From contig DJHJ01000040.1 in assembly GCA_002433055.1 (NCBI GenBank), positions 13,822 through 77,821 of the forward strand: a stretch of 64,000 nt of DNA, read 5' to 3'. Positions 48,756-57,816 of this stretch are shown here, in pieces. The first letter of the stretch is position 1, and every line of letters begins with the position of its first letter. The notes under the pieces were generated by a model. The model saw nothing but the letters and a program-made list of their open reading frames with translations. It was not told the origin of the DNA and ran no database searches. Source of the DNA: Acidobacteriia bacterium UBA6623 (GTDB lineage Bacteria > Acidobacteriota > Terriglobia > Bryobacterales > UBA6623). The translations under genes and the position numbers were made by a program.

Positions 48756-49277
48756 TTAAAACCTACTCAAAACCGCAGACACCAAGTCACGTGCCATACC
48801 GCGACTCGTGCGCACTAAGGCTGCCTCACGCTCTTCCAAGTAGGCTTCGGAGGACGTACTCACCTCGTATCTTTCACGATATTCGAACAGTGGATTCTCG
48901 TAAATAACTTCACCAGTCCGTCTATCTCGTAGAGTGATGTGAATCTGTGTAATTGTGGAAACACTTGTAGCACGACCGCTACTGGGATCAAAAACTGCTG
49001 GAAAAACTAAGAAGTTCAGGACCGTGCCGTTAAGTACCGCATCTGCATTTTTGTCATCATCAACGAGTTGATACCGCGTGCGAGAAATCAACTCTCGCAC
49101 GAACCACCTTGTTATGTGTTGTTCAATTTTATACTCCGTGGTCGCATTTTGGAATGTCTTTACAGAAATACTCTGAATGTGATCAGGAATCGTATTTGTT
49201 GATCCGACAAAGTGGTAACCACAAGAAACTACGAGAGACACGCATAGGCCAGCCACTACCAACTCATACCTCATCAA
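48756..49277 (-). CDS. lptE: LPS assembly lipoprotein LptE
   Basis: Outer-membrane lipoprotein that plugs LptD and helps insert lipopolysaccharide. The 173-residue product has a short signal ending in the lipobox VVSC (Cys19) followed by GYHFVG, a hallmark of LptE. The rest is a two-layer alpha/beta domain with SISVKTFQNATTEYKIEQ and a C-terminal amphipathic helix. The holA gene follows 67 bp downstream. It supports a diderm, LPS-bearing cell. Confidence 0.88.
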   Translation of the reverse strand: MMRYELVVAGLCVSLVVSCGYHFVGSTNTIPDHIQSISVKTFQNATTEYKIEQHITRWFVRELISRTRYQLVDDDKNADAVLNGTVLNFLVFPAVFDPSSGRATSVSTITQIHITLRDRRTGEVIYENPLFEYRERYEVSTSSEAYLEEREAALVRTSRGMARDLVSAVLSRF

Positions 49278-49346
49278 ACACCGCCGTTAAACTTCTCGTA
49301 GGGTCGCACCTCTCTAAAATCGATGAGAAGTGCCTACTGAACCCTG

Positions 49347-50249
49347 TCATGGACCCTCTGTAACTGATTCGTGGGCTTGATTTTCAGGCTCTACATTAGA
49401 TTTTCGATTCAGTAATCCACCAACACGAGTCAAGATTCCACTCAGAACGAATCCCGACGCCATAGCTAGAAGTACCGGCTGGGAAAAATTCCAAATCAAG
49501 TAAATAGTAGTTGCCAACGAAACAACTCTGAGCAAGGCAGGCATTCTCGAGAAACCCATATCCTTGAGGCTTGCATAACGCCATGTAGAAATCATCAAAA
49601 ACGCTAGTAGCGCGATTAAAGCCAACCACAACACACCCCAAGGCAACCAATTTTCAATCGGATAACCTCCACAAAAGTGTACTATGGCAGCCAGCATCCC
49701 AGCAGCGGGAGGAATCGGCAAACCAACAAAATAACGCCTGTCCGGTCTTCCTGGATTCTTTGGCCGTGGATTCTTCTGTACATTGAAACGGGCTAATCGC
49801 GCCGCCCCACAAGTGAGGTACAGAAAAGTCATTAGATAGCCTATGGTCGGCAACCAGTTAGCAAACCACAATTCCTGACGCATCTCCGGAGCTCGAATTC
49901 CCCAGGCAAAAGCCAAAGTCACTGGTGCCACCCCAAAAGTAATGACATCAGCTAGTGAGTCAATCTCACGCCCAAAATCACTGGTAGCGTTGGTCATACG
50001 AGCTATACGGCCATCCATGCCATCGGTGAAGACCGCCAGGCCGATTGCCAACGCTGCATGATCATAGAGTTGGGCAGCTTGTGCGACAGCTTCAGGCGGT
50101 AAAGATATAGCCTGAACGGTCTTCATTAAACAGTAATAGCCACAAAACAGCGTACCCGTTGTGAACAAAGTTGGTAACGCATAGGCGTGGTGACGATTTT
50201 TTTGCCCCTTCATCTCAACCATAAAAAAACCTACCTTCTCTGCTCTCAC
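49347..50249 (-). CDS. pssA: CDP-diacylglycerol--serine O-phosphatidyltransferase
   Basis: Makes phosphatidylserine from CDP-diacylglycerol and serine in the inner membrane. The 300-residue protein has the CDP-alcohol phosphatidyltransferase motif: DGMDGRIARMTN, then the G/D/D positions in SDFGREIDSLAD, and about eight membrane segments. The GTG start overlaps the psd stop by 4 bases (GTGA), so psd and pssA are coupled; the family-like start could also be the ATG at 50213. Confidence 0.94.
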   Translation of the reverse strand: MRAEKVGFFMVEMKGQKNRHHAYALPTLFTTGTLFCGYYCLMKTVQAISLPPEAVAQAAQLYDHAALAIGLAVFTDGMDGRIARMTNATSDFGREIDSLADVITFGVAPVTLAFAWGIRAPEMRQELWFANWLPTIGYLMTFLYLTCGAARLARFNVQKNPRPKNPGRPDRRYFVGLPIPPAAGMLAAIVHFCGGYPIENWLPWGVLWLALIALLAFLMISTWRYASLKDMGFSRMPALLRVVSLATTIYLIWNFSQPVLLAMASGFVLSGILTRVGGLLNRKSNVEPENQAHESVTEGP

Positions 50250-50863
50250 TTAACGAGGTTCGTTGTTGCTCTCCGAGCCATAATTGAACTTCCACCGAGG
50301 ACTTTATCACCAACAGCTACGGCCAATTCCCACTCTGGGCCAAAGCAAATATCAACACGCGAACCAAATTTAATCAGACCGAAACGTTCACCCTTACTCA
50401 CAACATCGCCGACATTTTTGTTGCACACTATACGACGAGCTATGAGCCCCGCTATCTGTTTGACTGTAACATGGCAGTCTTCAGCCCTAATCGTCACACT
50501 GTTCTGCTCATTCTGTGTTGAAGCATCTTCGAGATGAGCCATCCTAAAAGAACCCGGCCTGTACTCCATAGACGTCACAATCCCACTTACGGGCATTCGG
50601 TTCACGTGGACATCGAAAATGTTTAGGAAAACACTCACGCGGCACGCACCACCACCGAGATCGCAAACATGAACCACCTTCCCATCCGCTGGAGAAACAG
50701 CCACCGAGCCTTCAGGAACTTTGCGTTCAGGGTCACGGAAAAAATACATGCAGAAGGCTCCCATTAGCAACAAAGGGAGGGCGATTAACGTGTCCAACCA
50801 AAAAGCAACCACCACAGTTGCCAACCCGAATCCGACTCCATAATAGATACCGTCACGAATCAT
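50246..50863 (-). CDS. psd: phosphatidylserine decarboxylase
   Basis: Converts phosphatidylserine to phosphatidylethanolamine. The 205-residue protein is the short class of Psd: two N-terminal hydrophobic segments, the FRDPERKVPEG segment, NIFDVHVNRMP, and the C-terminal LGGSSIM where a Gly-Ser bond is self-cleaved to form the pyruvoyl group. Its stop overlaps the pssA GTG, so the two consecutive steps of one pathway are coupled. Confidence 0.94.
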   Translation of the reverse strand: MIRDGIYYGVGFGLATVVVAFWLDTLIALPLLLMGAFCMYFFRDPERKVPEGSVAVSPADGKVVHVCDLGGGACRVSVFLNIFDVHVNRMPVSGIVTSMEYRPGSFRMAHLEDASTQNEQNSVTIRAEDCHVTVKQIAGLIARRIVCNKNVGDVVSKGERFGLIKFGSRVDICFGPEWELAVAVGDKVLGGSSIMARRATTNLVK

Positions 50864-50900
50864 GAGGCAAACCCGTTCGAATTTTCACTCAGAAACACAC

Positions 50901-51749
50901 CTACGAGCCCTGTACGACTGGATTGCGCAGTTCACCGATACCTTCTATCGTGATCGCCACATCATCCCCTGGCTTCATGAAAATAGGAGGCTTGCGAGCC
51001 ATGCCAACACCAGGAGGCGTGCCTGTCGAAACAACATCTCCAGGTGAAAGTGTCATTACTTTTGAAAGATGCTCCACCAGCGCTGGAATATTAAAGATCA
51101 ATTGAGAAGTGTTCGAATCCTGCAACACTTGGCCGTTAAGCTCAAGACTGATTCGGAGATTGTGAGGATCCGTAATCTCTTCCTTTGATACCAATTCTGG
51201 ACCCATCGGACCGAATGTATCAAAGGTCTTCCCTATCGTCCATTGGGAAGTAGCCAGTTGCCAGTCACGCGCACTAACATCGTGAACTATGGTGTAGCCG
51301 AAAACGTATTCTTCCCAGTCCTCAGCTCGAATATTTTTACCGCTCTTGCCTATTACAAAAGCAAACTCAGCTTCATAATCAACTTGATCGGAAACTGAGG
51401 GTAATTCGATCGGGTGACCCGGTCCGATCACAGCGTTATTGTACTTCGTGAAAATTACTGGAGTAGTCGGAACCTCCTTACCTGACTCAATAGCGTGATC
51501 AAGGTAATTGAGTCCAATACAAATAAATTTCTGTGGTGTGGGAACTGGTGCCAGCAGTTCTACATCTAACCGGCTGAATACTTCTCGCGGGCTCGTCACC
51601 AAGTCTCTGGCGGTTACCACAGCAGCATCGCCCGCCTCTAGAAACGACAAAACATCTTCGAAACCTGAACTCGCAAGATCTATGATCTGATCACCGACGG
51701 CTATCCCAGCTCTCGCATCATCTCCAGTCGTAAAGGTAACTAGTCTCAT
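50901..51749 (-). CDS. fumarylacetoacetate hydrolase family protein
   Basis: A 282-residue FAH-fold enzyme that cleaves or decarboxylates beta-diketone-type acids. The divalent metal ligands are visible in DYEAEFAFVIG and in the Asp of YTIVHDVSARDWQ; FICIGLNYLDHA and GDVVSTGTPPGVG are family landmarks. The exact substrate is not readable; homologs include ureidoglycolate lyase-like and fumarylpyruvate hydrolases. Start at 51749 chosen because MRLVTF is the family start; a longer frame to 51803 exists. Confidence 0.88.
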   Translation of the reverse strand: MRLVTFTTGDDARAGIAVGDQIIDLASSGFEDVLSFLEAGDAAVVTARDLVTSPREVFSRLDVELLAPVPTPQKFICIGLNYLDHAIESGKEVPTTPVIFTKYNNAVIGPGHPIELPSVSDQVDYEAEFAFVIGKSGKNIRAEDWEEYVFGYTIVHDVSARDWQLATSQWTIGKTFDTFGPMGPELVSKEEITDPHNLRISLELNGQVLQDSNTSQLIFNIPALVEHLSKVMTLSPGDVVSTGTPPGVGMARKPPIFMKPGDDVAITIEGIGELRNPVVQGS

Positions 51750-51899
51750 GTTGTGGACCTTCCTTCTTTCTGTCCTACTGCAGTGCCCCTCTGCACGGGA
51801 CATGCTTCAAGAACGACACTCTCGATTCTATATGGTAACGTCCGCGCAGCAGAAGAGGCCACTCCTGTATCAAACGTCGTGATGTTATTTTTTGATAAA

Positions 51900-51929
51900 T
51901 TGACAGAGGACAGAACCACAAAATATAGT
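51900..51929 (+). promoter_or_regulatory. strong sigma70-like promoter for pgsA
   Basis: TTGACA (51900-51905, 6/6) and TATAGT (51924-51929, 5/6) are separated by 18 bp. The predicted transcript begins near 51936, leaving a leader of about 40 bases before the pgsA GTG. This is the best promoter match in the window. Confidence 0.6.
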
Positions 51930-51976
51930 AGAGGTGCAGCATTCACACTAGTTACAGACACCACGCGAGCTAGAAC

Positions 51977-52606
51977 GTGATTAACCTTCCAAATACTCTT
52001 ACAGTTCTGCGGATATTTTTTGTCCCGCTACTGTTAGCAGTTATGCTCCAGCGTAATGTGGAGGTGAAAATAGGCGGTATTCCGTTTAATACCGAGTGGT
52101 TGGCATTGGTAATTTTCTTGGCAGCTGCAGGAACCGACCTCTTGGATGGCTACCTGGCACGCCGTCGACACCAAGTGACTACGTTCGGAAAGTTAGCTGA
52201 TCCGCTGGCAGACAAATTACTAATCTCAGCAGCATTCATTTGTTTAGTGGAGTTAGACCGTGTGCCTGCTTGGATGGTGTTTATTATAGTTGGCCGCGAA
52301 TTTGCAGTAACTGGACTACGTGGAATCGCATTATCAAAGGGATACACCATTGCAGCTAGCGATCTGGGCAAAACAAAAATGGTCATCCAGGTGGTGGCTG
52401 TGTCACTGTTGATGATTGAACCTTACTCACCGGTAGTCGCGGATATGGCCTACCTTACACTGTGGGCTGCAGTGCTGTTCGCCACATGGTCGGCTGTAGA
52501 CTATTGCCGCACTTTCTGGCTTAGCCTTGGAGAACAGCATCGGAGAAAATCATCCGGTAAACTCGCTACTCTGGACAAAACAAGCAAGCATGACCTAATT
52601 ACTTAG
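51977..52606 (+). CDS. pgsA: CDP-diacylglycerol--glycerol-3-phosphate 3-phosphatidyltransferase
   Basis: First committed step of phosphatidylglycerol and cardiolipin synthesis. The 209-residue membrane protein starts NLPNTLTVLRIFFVPLL, the PgsA N-terminus, and has the CDP-alcohol motif TDLLDGYLARRRHQVTTFGKLADPLADK spread over residues 55-82. The start codon is GTG at 51977. Phosphatidylglycerol is the donor for Lgt, which is also in the window. A strong promoter sits upstream. Confidence 0.95.
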   Translation: MINLPNTLTVLRIFFVPLLLAVMLQRNVEVKIGGIPFNTEWLALVIFLAAAGTDLLDGYLARRRHQVTTFGKLADPLADKLLISAAFICLVELDRVPAWMVFIIVGREFAVTGLRGIALSKGYTIAASDLGKTKMVIQVVAVSLLMIEPYSPVVADMAYLTLWAAVLFATWSAVDYCRTFWLSLGEQHRRKSSGKLATLDKTSKHDLIT

Positions 52607-52613
52607 CTTGTTG

Positions 52614-52625
52614 TGAGTTAACTCA
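52614..52625 (+). repeat. 12-bp perfect palindrome after pgsA
   Basis: TGAGTTAACTCA is a perfect 12-bp palindrome, 7 bp after the pgsA stop. It may be part of the transcription end or a protein-binding site. Confidence 0.4.
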
Positions 52626-52633
52626 ACCAAACT

Positions 52634-52670
52634 GCAAGTGATGCATTCTGACAAGTAGGTGATCACTTGC
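52634..52670. terminator. stem-loop between convergent pgsA and nadK
   Basis: GCAAGTGAT (52634-52642) and ATCACTTGC (52662-52670) are a perfect 9-bp inverted repeat around a 19-base loop in the 86-bp gap between the two convergent genes. It has no T-tract but is well placed to stop both transcripts. Confidence 0.45.
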
Positions 52671-52692
52671 GGGTGAGGCTTCTCGGCCGCAT

Positions 52693-53550
52693 CTAGTGTT
52701 GCCCCCACTTCATCTTGTGCCTTAAGACATCGAAGAAAGATACCTTGCTCGGCTGAACAATCTGTACCTGGTGATCGGCATTCTGCACACGAATATGGTC
52801 ATGCAAACGTAGGGATGACCCAATCTGGCCATCAACGGTCAAGTACGAGTCATCATCGCCACGCTGAATAACGACCTCTACGGTAGACATTTCTGGCAAA
52901 ACCACCGGGCGGTTGGTCAATGTATGGGCACAAATAGGAGTTACGCAAATAGCTGCAACCGAGGGGAAGATAACAGGCCCTCCAGCAGCTAATGAGTAAG
53001 CTGTCGAACCGGTGGGTGTTGAAGCTATAAGGCCATCAGCTCTGTAGCTACAAACGAATTCGCCGTCAACATAAGCGTCCAGCAGTAAAACGCGTGCTAC
53101 AGCAGATTTGTTGACAACAACGTCATTCAGTGCGTTGTAGTCACCGATCAACTCACCATCTCTAATAACCTCCACACGTAGCACCGAGCGGCACTGCGTA
53201 TGAAAATCACCCGCTAAAACTCGGCCAAGATGATCTACCAATTCGTCAGGGCCTGTGGTCATCATGAATCCAAGCCCCCCCAGATTCACCGCCAAAATAG
53301 GAATCTTCTCAGACTTAATCCCCCTGGCTACCGAAAGAAGCGTGCCATCACCACCCAAAACGATTATCAGATCGAACTTCTCAGGCAGTTTCTGGCGGTC
53401 AAATCCCTTCGAGCGCCCCAAATAACCAGCGGCAACCTTGTCCAAACTGACGCGAACATCATGAACCGCTAGCCGATCCAGCAACTCCTCGAGAAGAGTA
53501 GAACAGTCGTCCCTTCCAGGCTTAGCAACAATGCCGACAGACTCGATCAT
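52693..53550 (-). CDS. nadK: NAD kinase
   Basis: Phosphorylates NAD to NADP. The 285-residue protein contains the GGDGTLL motif in the Rossmann-like N-domain, NLGGLGFM, and the C-terminal beta domain with YRADGLIASTPTGSTAYSLAAGGP (in two parts), all diagnostic of NadK. It starts 3 bp after tlyA ends, last of the xseB-ispA-tlyA-nadK run. Confidence 0.95.
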   Translation of the reverse strand: MIESVGIVAKPGRDDCSTLLEELLDRLAVHDVRVSLDKVAAGYLGRSKGFDRQKLPEKFDLIIVLGGDGTLLSVARGIKSEKIPILAVNLGGLGFMMTTGPDELVDHLGRVLAGDFHTQCRSVLRVEVIRDGELIGDYNALNDVVVNKSAVARVLLLDAYVDGEFVCSYRADGLIASTPTGSTAYSLAAGGPVIFPSVAAICVTPICAHTLTNRPVVLPEMSTVEVVIQRGDDDSYLTVDGQIGSSLRLHDHIRVQNADHQVQIVQPSKVSFFDVLRHKMKWGQH

Positions 53551-53553
53551 GGT

Positions 53554-54297
53554 CTACGATGCTTCCTTGTAACCGTACAACAAAAACTCGCGATTACCTT
53601 CCGCGCCACGAATTGGACTCTCGACTTCTGAAACAAATCTGAATCCCGCATTTTCCATTGCAATCCGGATCTTTGCAACAACTTGTCGATGAAGTACTGG
53701 GTCATCAACTATACCACCCTTGCCGACTGACTCTCGCCCCACTTCGAACTGCGGCTTCGCTAAGATCACCAACTTAGAATCGGAATTGATCAACTTTCCC
53801 AATGCCGGGAGAATCAGCGTAACAGATATGAAACTCACGTCACAGCAGACAAAGTCAACAAGCTCAGGAATATCAGTGGAATCAAGGTGACGAGCATTGA
53901 CCTTTTCAAGCACTACAACTCTTTTGTTGATGCGCAACCGCCAATCCAGCTGATTAGTGCCCACATCTACGGCATAAACTTTTTTTGCTCCTGCCTGCAA
54001 CAAGCAATCCGTAAAGCCACCTGTCGAAGCTCCCACGTCGAGACAAACCTGGCCATCGACATCAATCGAAAATTCCTGCAAGGCCGCCACAAGCTTAAGC
54101 CCTCCACGGCTCACGTAACGAGGCCGTTCGCCTATTAGTTGCGGAATGACACCTGGTGCAAAAAGCTGCCCAGCCTTAATCACCTTCTGGTTATCCACGA
54201 TCACCTGACCGGCCATGATCATTGCTTGTGCCTTTTGCCGTGAATCTACCAAGCCTTGCTCGACTAAGAGACAATCAATGCGAACTCTAGACTTCAT
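53554..54297 (-). CDS. tlyA: TlyA family rRNA methyltransferase / hemolysin-like
   Basis: Predicted 2'-O-methyltransferase of 16S and 23S rRNA. The 247-residue protein has an N-terminal S4 RNA-binding domain (RIDCLLVEQGLVDSRQKAQ) and a FtsJ-like Rossmann domain (CLDVGASTGGFTDCLLQ, DVSFISVTLILP, KPQFEVGRE). The ATG at 54297 overlaps the ispA stop by 4 bases (ATGA), which decides the start and shows coupling. Confidence 0.93.
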   Translation of the reverse strand: MKSRVRIDCLLVEQGLVDSRQKAQAMIMAGQVIVDNQKVIKAGQLFAPGVIPQLIGERPRYVSRGGLKLVAALQEFSIDVDGQVCLDVGASTGGFTDCLLQAGAKKVYAVDVGTNQLDWRLRINKRVVVLEKVNARHLDSTDIPELVDFVCCDVSFISVTLILPALGKLINSDSKLVILAKPQFEVGRESVGKGGIVDDPVLHRQVVAKIRIAMENAGFRFVSEVESPIRGAEGNREFLLYGYKEAS

Positions 54298-55214
54298 GAC
54301 GTGCGATTTACGATCTTTTCTGCAAGTGCCCGCAACCATTTTGCACGATCACCAAAGTGTTCTAAATGACCGCACGCATCAGCGAAATGCTGTTCCGCTC
54401 TCTGGTGTGAAGCTTCAAGTCCATATAGCGAAGGGAAGGTTGCCTTTTTCTGTTCACCATCCTTGCCAGCAGTCTTGCCTAGTGCTTCCGATGTTTGGGT
54501 AACATCGAGAATATCATCAACGATTTGGAAGGCAAGACCAATTTCGTGACCATATTGACTAAGAGAATTGAAATCTTGCTCCCCAGCATTCGCATATACA
54601 GCCCCCATACGAACAGAGGCCTGAATTAATGCTCCAGTCTTCGATCGGTGAATATAGTGAAGCTCATCAGCATCTACACTGTGGCCTTCGGCTTCGAGGT
54701 CTGCGACCTGTCCACCAATCATTCCATTGGTCGTACCTGCCGCCTTCGATAATTCTGTGGCAAGTTGTGCCGGTGCACATGGCAAGGGACCTTGCATCTC
54801 AGCCAGTATTTGAAAAGCTCTAGTCAACAACGCATCGCCGGCAAGAATCGCTAATGCTTCCCCAAAGACTTTGTGACAAGTTGGCCTTCCACGACGCAGA
54901 TCATCGTTGTCTAGTGCTGGCAAATCGTCGTGAATCAGAGAGTAGGTATGTATCAACTCCAACGAGCAAGCCGTCGTAATCAAACCCACCAAAACCGGAT
55001 CCGTGTCGCCGTATTTGTCGAAAACTTCGTTCCCCATGACCGTTTCTGCAGTAGCTACACAAAGAATTGGCCGTATGCGTTTACCACCTGCGAAGAGGCT
55101 ATGACGCATAGCCTTGTGTATGGTCATTGGGCGTTCGTCCACCGCAGGAACAAGATCACTGAGGGCCTGTTCTACTACTGCAGTCTTCGACGTTAAATAA
55201 TCGGATAGGTTCAC
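54294..55214 (-). CDS. ispA: short-chain polyprenyl diphosphate synthase (farnesyl/geranylgeranyl type)
   Basis: Condenses IPP with allylic diphosphates. The 306-residue all-helical protein has the first aspartate-rich motif HDDLPALDNDDLRRGRP, the second DDILDVT, GGKRIRP near the N-terminus and QIVDD. Product length (C15 versus C20) cannot be read with certainty. It sits 5 bp after xseB and overlaps tlyA by 4 bases. Confidence 0.93.
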   Translation of the reverse strand: MNLSDYLTSKTAVVEQALSDLVPAVDERPMTIHKAMRHSLFAGGKRIRPILCVATAETVMGNEVFDKYGDTDPVLVGLITTACSLELIHTYSLIHDDLPALDNDDLRRGRPTCHKVFGEALAILAGDALLTRAFQILAEMQGPLPCAPAQLATELSKAAGTTNGMIGGQVADLEAEGHSVDADELHYIHRSKTGALIQASVRMGAVYANAGEQDFNSLSQYGHEIGLAFQIVDDILDVTQTSEALGKTAGKDGEQKKATFPSLYGLEASHQRAEQHFADACGHLEHFGDRAKWLRALAEKIVNRTS

Positions 55215-55219
55215 CGGCT

Positions 55220-55462
55220 CTACTCAGAATCATCGAGATGGAGTGGTTCCGTTTCGATCTTCCCATTTTTATTGAGAAGAATTTCCACCTTGTGTTCAGC
55301 TTCACGAAGCTGCTTCTGACAGGAATCACTCAACCTGACACCCTGTTCGAAGAGTTCCAACGATTTTTCAAGCGGAAGATCACCGTCTTCCAGCTTCTTG
55401 ACGACCTTTTCTAACTGATCTAGCCCTTCTTCAAAAGAAGGCTCTTTCTTTTTTTGCACCAT
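55220..55462 (-). CDS. xseB: exodeoxyribonuclease VII small subunit
   Basis: Small helical subunit that partners XseA in single-strand DNA degradation. The 80-residue product has SFEEGLDQLEKVVKKLEDGDLPLEKSLELFEQGVRLS in parts, the complete two-helix XseB signature. xseA is not in the window. The gene heads the xseB-ispA-tlyA-nadK group, an order found in many bacteria. Confidence 0.94.
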   Translation of the reverse strand: MVQKKKEPSFEEGLDQLEKVVKKLEDGDLPLEKSLELFEQGVRLSDSCQKQLREAEHKVEILLNKNGKIETEPLHLDDSE

Positions 55463-55557
55463 GTAAAAGCTATTGTAGCCTCACTTAACACCAATTAGAA
55501 TCGCAGGTGTCAGCTGTCAGTCGATGACTAGAAAATTCAGTACAGAAAAAAGAGAGC

Positions 55558-56142
55558 TTACGGTCCATTTCGTCCCACACGGTAGACGAAAATTGTATGT
55601 GTACGAGACTCGTGTTGAAAAGTTTCTGTCTTGACCGGCGTCCATCCAAAAATCCCAAAATCGTGTGACACAACTCTCGTGCCCGGCTTAAGGTTGTTTT
55701 CTAGCTTGGGCCGCAGTTTCATATTTGATGAGGAAAGAAAGTACAGTGTAACTACAGAAGCTTCGCTGAGATCCACGTCCATGACATCGCCTTCCACAAC
55801 CTTGGCCCGATCGGCGATGTAAAGCTCTTTAATGCGAGCTTGTGTCCGTTTCGCAAGATCCGCATTCAACTCAACACCTACAGCTTTAGCTCCATAACGC
55901 TGCGCCGCAGTAATAACAATACGACCATCACCTGAACCCAGATCGTAGACCGTATCCCTGCTACTGACATCACCAAGTTGAAGCATACGATCTACCACCT
56001 CCAATGGTGTAGGGATAAACGGCGCTAGGCTTCTAGCATCGAACGGGTTAGCCTGGTTGGTTTGCCCTAGCATAGTAGAAACCAAGGTCACTCCCAGACC
56101 CACCACGAGGCTTACCGACCACAACCTAGTAAATGTTTTCAT
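55558..56142 (-). CDS. signal-anchored class I methyltransferase, FAM173/ATPSCKMT-like
   Basis: A 194-residue protein with an N-terminal hydrophobic segment (WSVSLVVGLGVTLVSTML) and then PFIPTPLEVVDRML, VYDLGSGDGRIVITAA, KAVGVELNADLA and late VTLYFLSSSNMKLRPKLENNL. This order (an early P-x-x-P-T-P, DLGSGDGRIV, then NMKLRPKL) matches the FAM173 family, whose eukaryotic members methylate a lysine of ATP synthase c-subunit. The bacterial substrate is unknown. An upstream ATG at 56175 gives a slightly longer signal region. Confidence 0.72.
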   Translation of the reverse strand: MKTFTRLWSVSLVVGLGVTLVSTMLGQTNQANPFDARSLAPFIPTPLEVVDRMLQLGDVSSRDTVYDLGSGDGRIVITAAQRYGAKAVGVELNADLAKRTQARIKELYIADRAKVVEGDVMDVDLSEASVVTLYFLSSSNMKLRPKLENNLKPGTRVVSHDFGIFGWTPVKTETFQHESRTHTIFVYRVGRNGP

Positions 56143-56319
56143 CAGTATGTTCAGTTTCGGAGCACTTATCTGCAAACCTACCCTAATAGACGTATCGGCA
56201 CCGCCACGAGTTCCAGATTAGCAATTGATCTTTGCCGAAACAATGCCTTGTCTTATATCGAAGCATTAGAAACTGAGTTGGTTTTAATCTACCACTCTCC
56301 GCATTCTCATAGCTATCAA

Positions 56320-56337
56320 TCAACACATTTGTTGATA
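56320..56337 (+). repeat. 7-bp inverted repeat upstream of thyA
   Basis: ATCAACA-CATT-TGTTGAT is a perfect 7-bp inverted repeat with a 4-base centre, 71 bp before the thyA ATG, in the divergent region between the anchored methyltransferase and thyA. It is a candidate operator. Confidence 0.4.
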
Positions 56338-56408
56338 CAACCGAGTTAGACTTGGTTCCGAAGTCGATTCCTGCAAAAATATGTAGTGCGGCTTATTTAG
56401 TTTTTGCC

Positions 56409-57203
56409 ATGCAAACCTACCTAGATCTTTTGCGTGAGACCCTAGAAGCTGGTTCGTCAAAGAATGATCGTACTGGAACCGGCACACGTAGTCTTTTTGG
56501 CCGTCAGATTCGTTTCAACCTCCAGGATGGGTTTCCAGTTCTCACCACAAAAAAGTTACATTTGCGTTCTATTATCTACGAACTATTATGGTTTCTTCGA
56601 GGAGATACGAATGTTCGCTATCTACAGGAAAATGGTGTCTCCATCTGGGATGAATGGGCAGATAAGGCTGGAGAACTCGGGCCGGTCTATGGACATCAAT
56701 GGAGAAGTTGGCCAGCACCAGACGGACAAACCATTGATCAGTTAACAGCTGTAATTGAACAACTAAGAGTCAATCCTAATTCTCGTCGTTTGATCGTCAG
56801 CTCCTGGAACGTAGCCCAAATTCCAGAAATGGCACTACCACCGTGCCACGCCCTGTTTCAATTCTATGTCGCGGAAGGCAAACTTTCTTGCCAACTTTAT
56901 CAACGAAGTGCCGACATATTCTTGGGAGTCCCTTTCAATATCGCTTCCTACAGCTTACTCACGCTGATGATCGCCCAGGTGTGTGAATTGCATCCCGGTG
57001 ATTTTGTTCACACTTTTGGCGATATTCACCTATACAACAATCACATCGAACAAGCGAGATTACAGTTGCAACGTACACCACGCACACTACCCTCAATGAA
57101 ACTCAACCCAGAAATCAAGGACGTTTTCGATTTCAATTACGAAGATTTTACTCTCAGTAGGTACAACCCCCATCCGAGCATCAAGGCAAAAGTCGCCATA
57201 TGA
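56409..57203 (+). CDS. thyA: thymidylate synthase
   Basis: Folate-dependent methylation of dUMP to dTMP. The 264-residue length and the catalytic Cys146 (in [12 protein letters not shown]) match the E. coli enzyme exactly. Other landmarks are [10 protein letters not shown], the [11 protein letters not shown] segment, CQLYQRSAD and PFNIASYS. The ATG at 56409 is the family start; an in-frame extension to 56352 has no match. The stop overlaps folA by 4 bases. Confidence 0.97.
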   Translation: MQTYLDLLRETLEAGSSKNDRTGTGTRSLFGRQIRFNLQDGFPVLTTKKLHLRSIIYELLWFLRGDTNVRYLQENGVSIWDEWADKAGELGPVYGHQWRSWPAPDGQTIDQLTAVIEQLRVNPNSRRLIVSSWNVAQIPEMALPPCHALFQFYVAEGKLSCQLYQRSADIFLGVPFNIASYSLLTLMIAQVCELHPGDFVHTFGDIHLYNNHIEQARLQLQRTPRTLPSMKLNPEIKDVFDFNYEDFTLSRYNPHPSIKAKVAI

Positions 57204-57724
57204 TTCTTTCTTGCATAGCTGCCGTCGCCGAGAACAGAGTGATCGGGTATCACAATAAACTCCCGTGGAAATTGTCTGAAGACTTAAAACGCTTCAAGAA
57301 GTTGACGGTGGGACACCCCATCATAATGGGTCGGAAAACCTTTGAATCGATCGGTAATCCTCTGTCAAATCGAACATCTATTGTCGTCACGCGCAATACT
57401 GGATTCTCAGCCTTCGGGGCTGTTGTTGTTAACTCATTCCCCGATGCAATTCGTCATGCCAATGACGTAACACAAGACGCTGACGAATTGTTCGAGTCTT
57501 TTGTGATCGGTGGCGCAGCCATCTTCCAAGAGGCTCTAAGTCTCTGCGAACGTCTTTACCTGACACGTATCCATGCGGTAGTCGAAGGTGATATTTTCTT
57601 CCCCGAAATAAAAATGAATGAATGGCACATTCGCCAGAAAGAATTTTACCCGGCCGACAAAAAAAACGATTACCCAACTACCTTTGCTGTGTACGAACGT
57701 GTTAAACCCCCATTGAAGCACTGA
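57200..57724 (+). CDS. folA: dihydrofolate reductase
   Basis: Regenerates tetrahydrofolate consumed by ThyA. The 174-residue protein has the DHFR order: [19 protein letters not shown], the active-site acid Asp28 in [21 protein letters not shown], and [13 protein letters not shown]. It shares a 4-base ATGA overlap with thyA, so the enzyme pair is translated together. Confidence 0.96.
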   Translation: MILSCIAAVAENRVIGYHNKLPWKLSEDLKRFKKLTVGHPIIMGRKTFESIGNPLSNRTSIVVTRNTGFSAFGAVVVNSFPDAIRHANDVTQDADELFESFVIGGAAIFQEALSLCERLYLTRIHAVVEGDIFFPEIKMNEWHIRQKEFYPADKKNDYPTTFAVYERVKPPLKH

Positions 57725-57816
57725 AATAAGATCACTCCGACCTGATCGGCTTAATCTCGAACTTGGACTTCACAGTAAGAAATAATATTGTAGGGAAACA
57801 TAGAAAGCCTGAAAAA

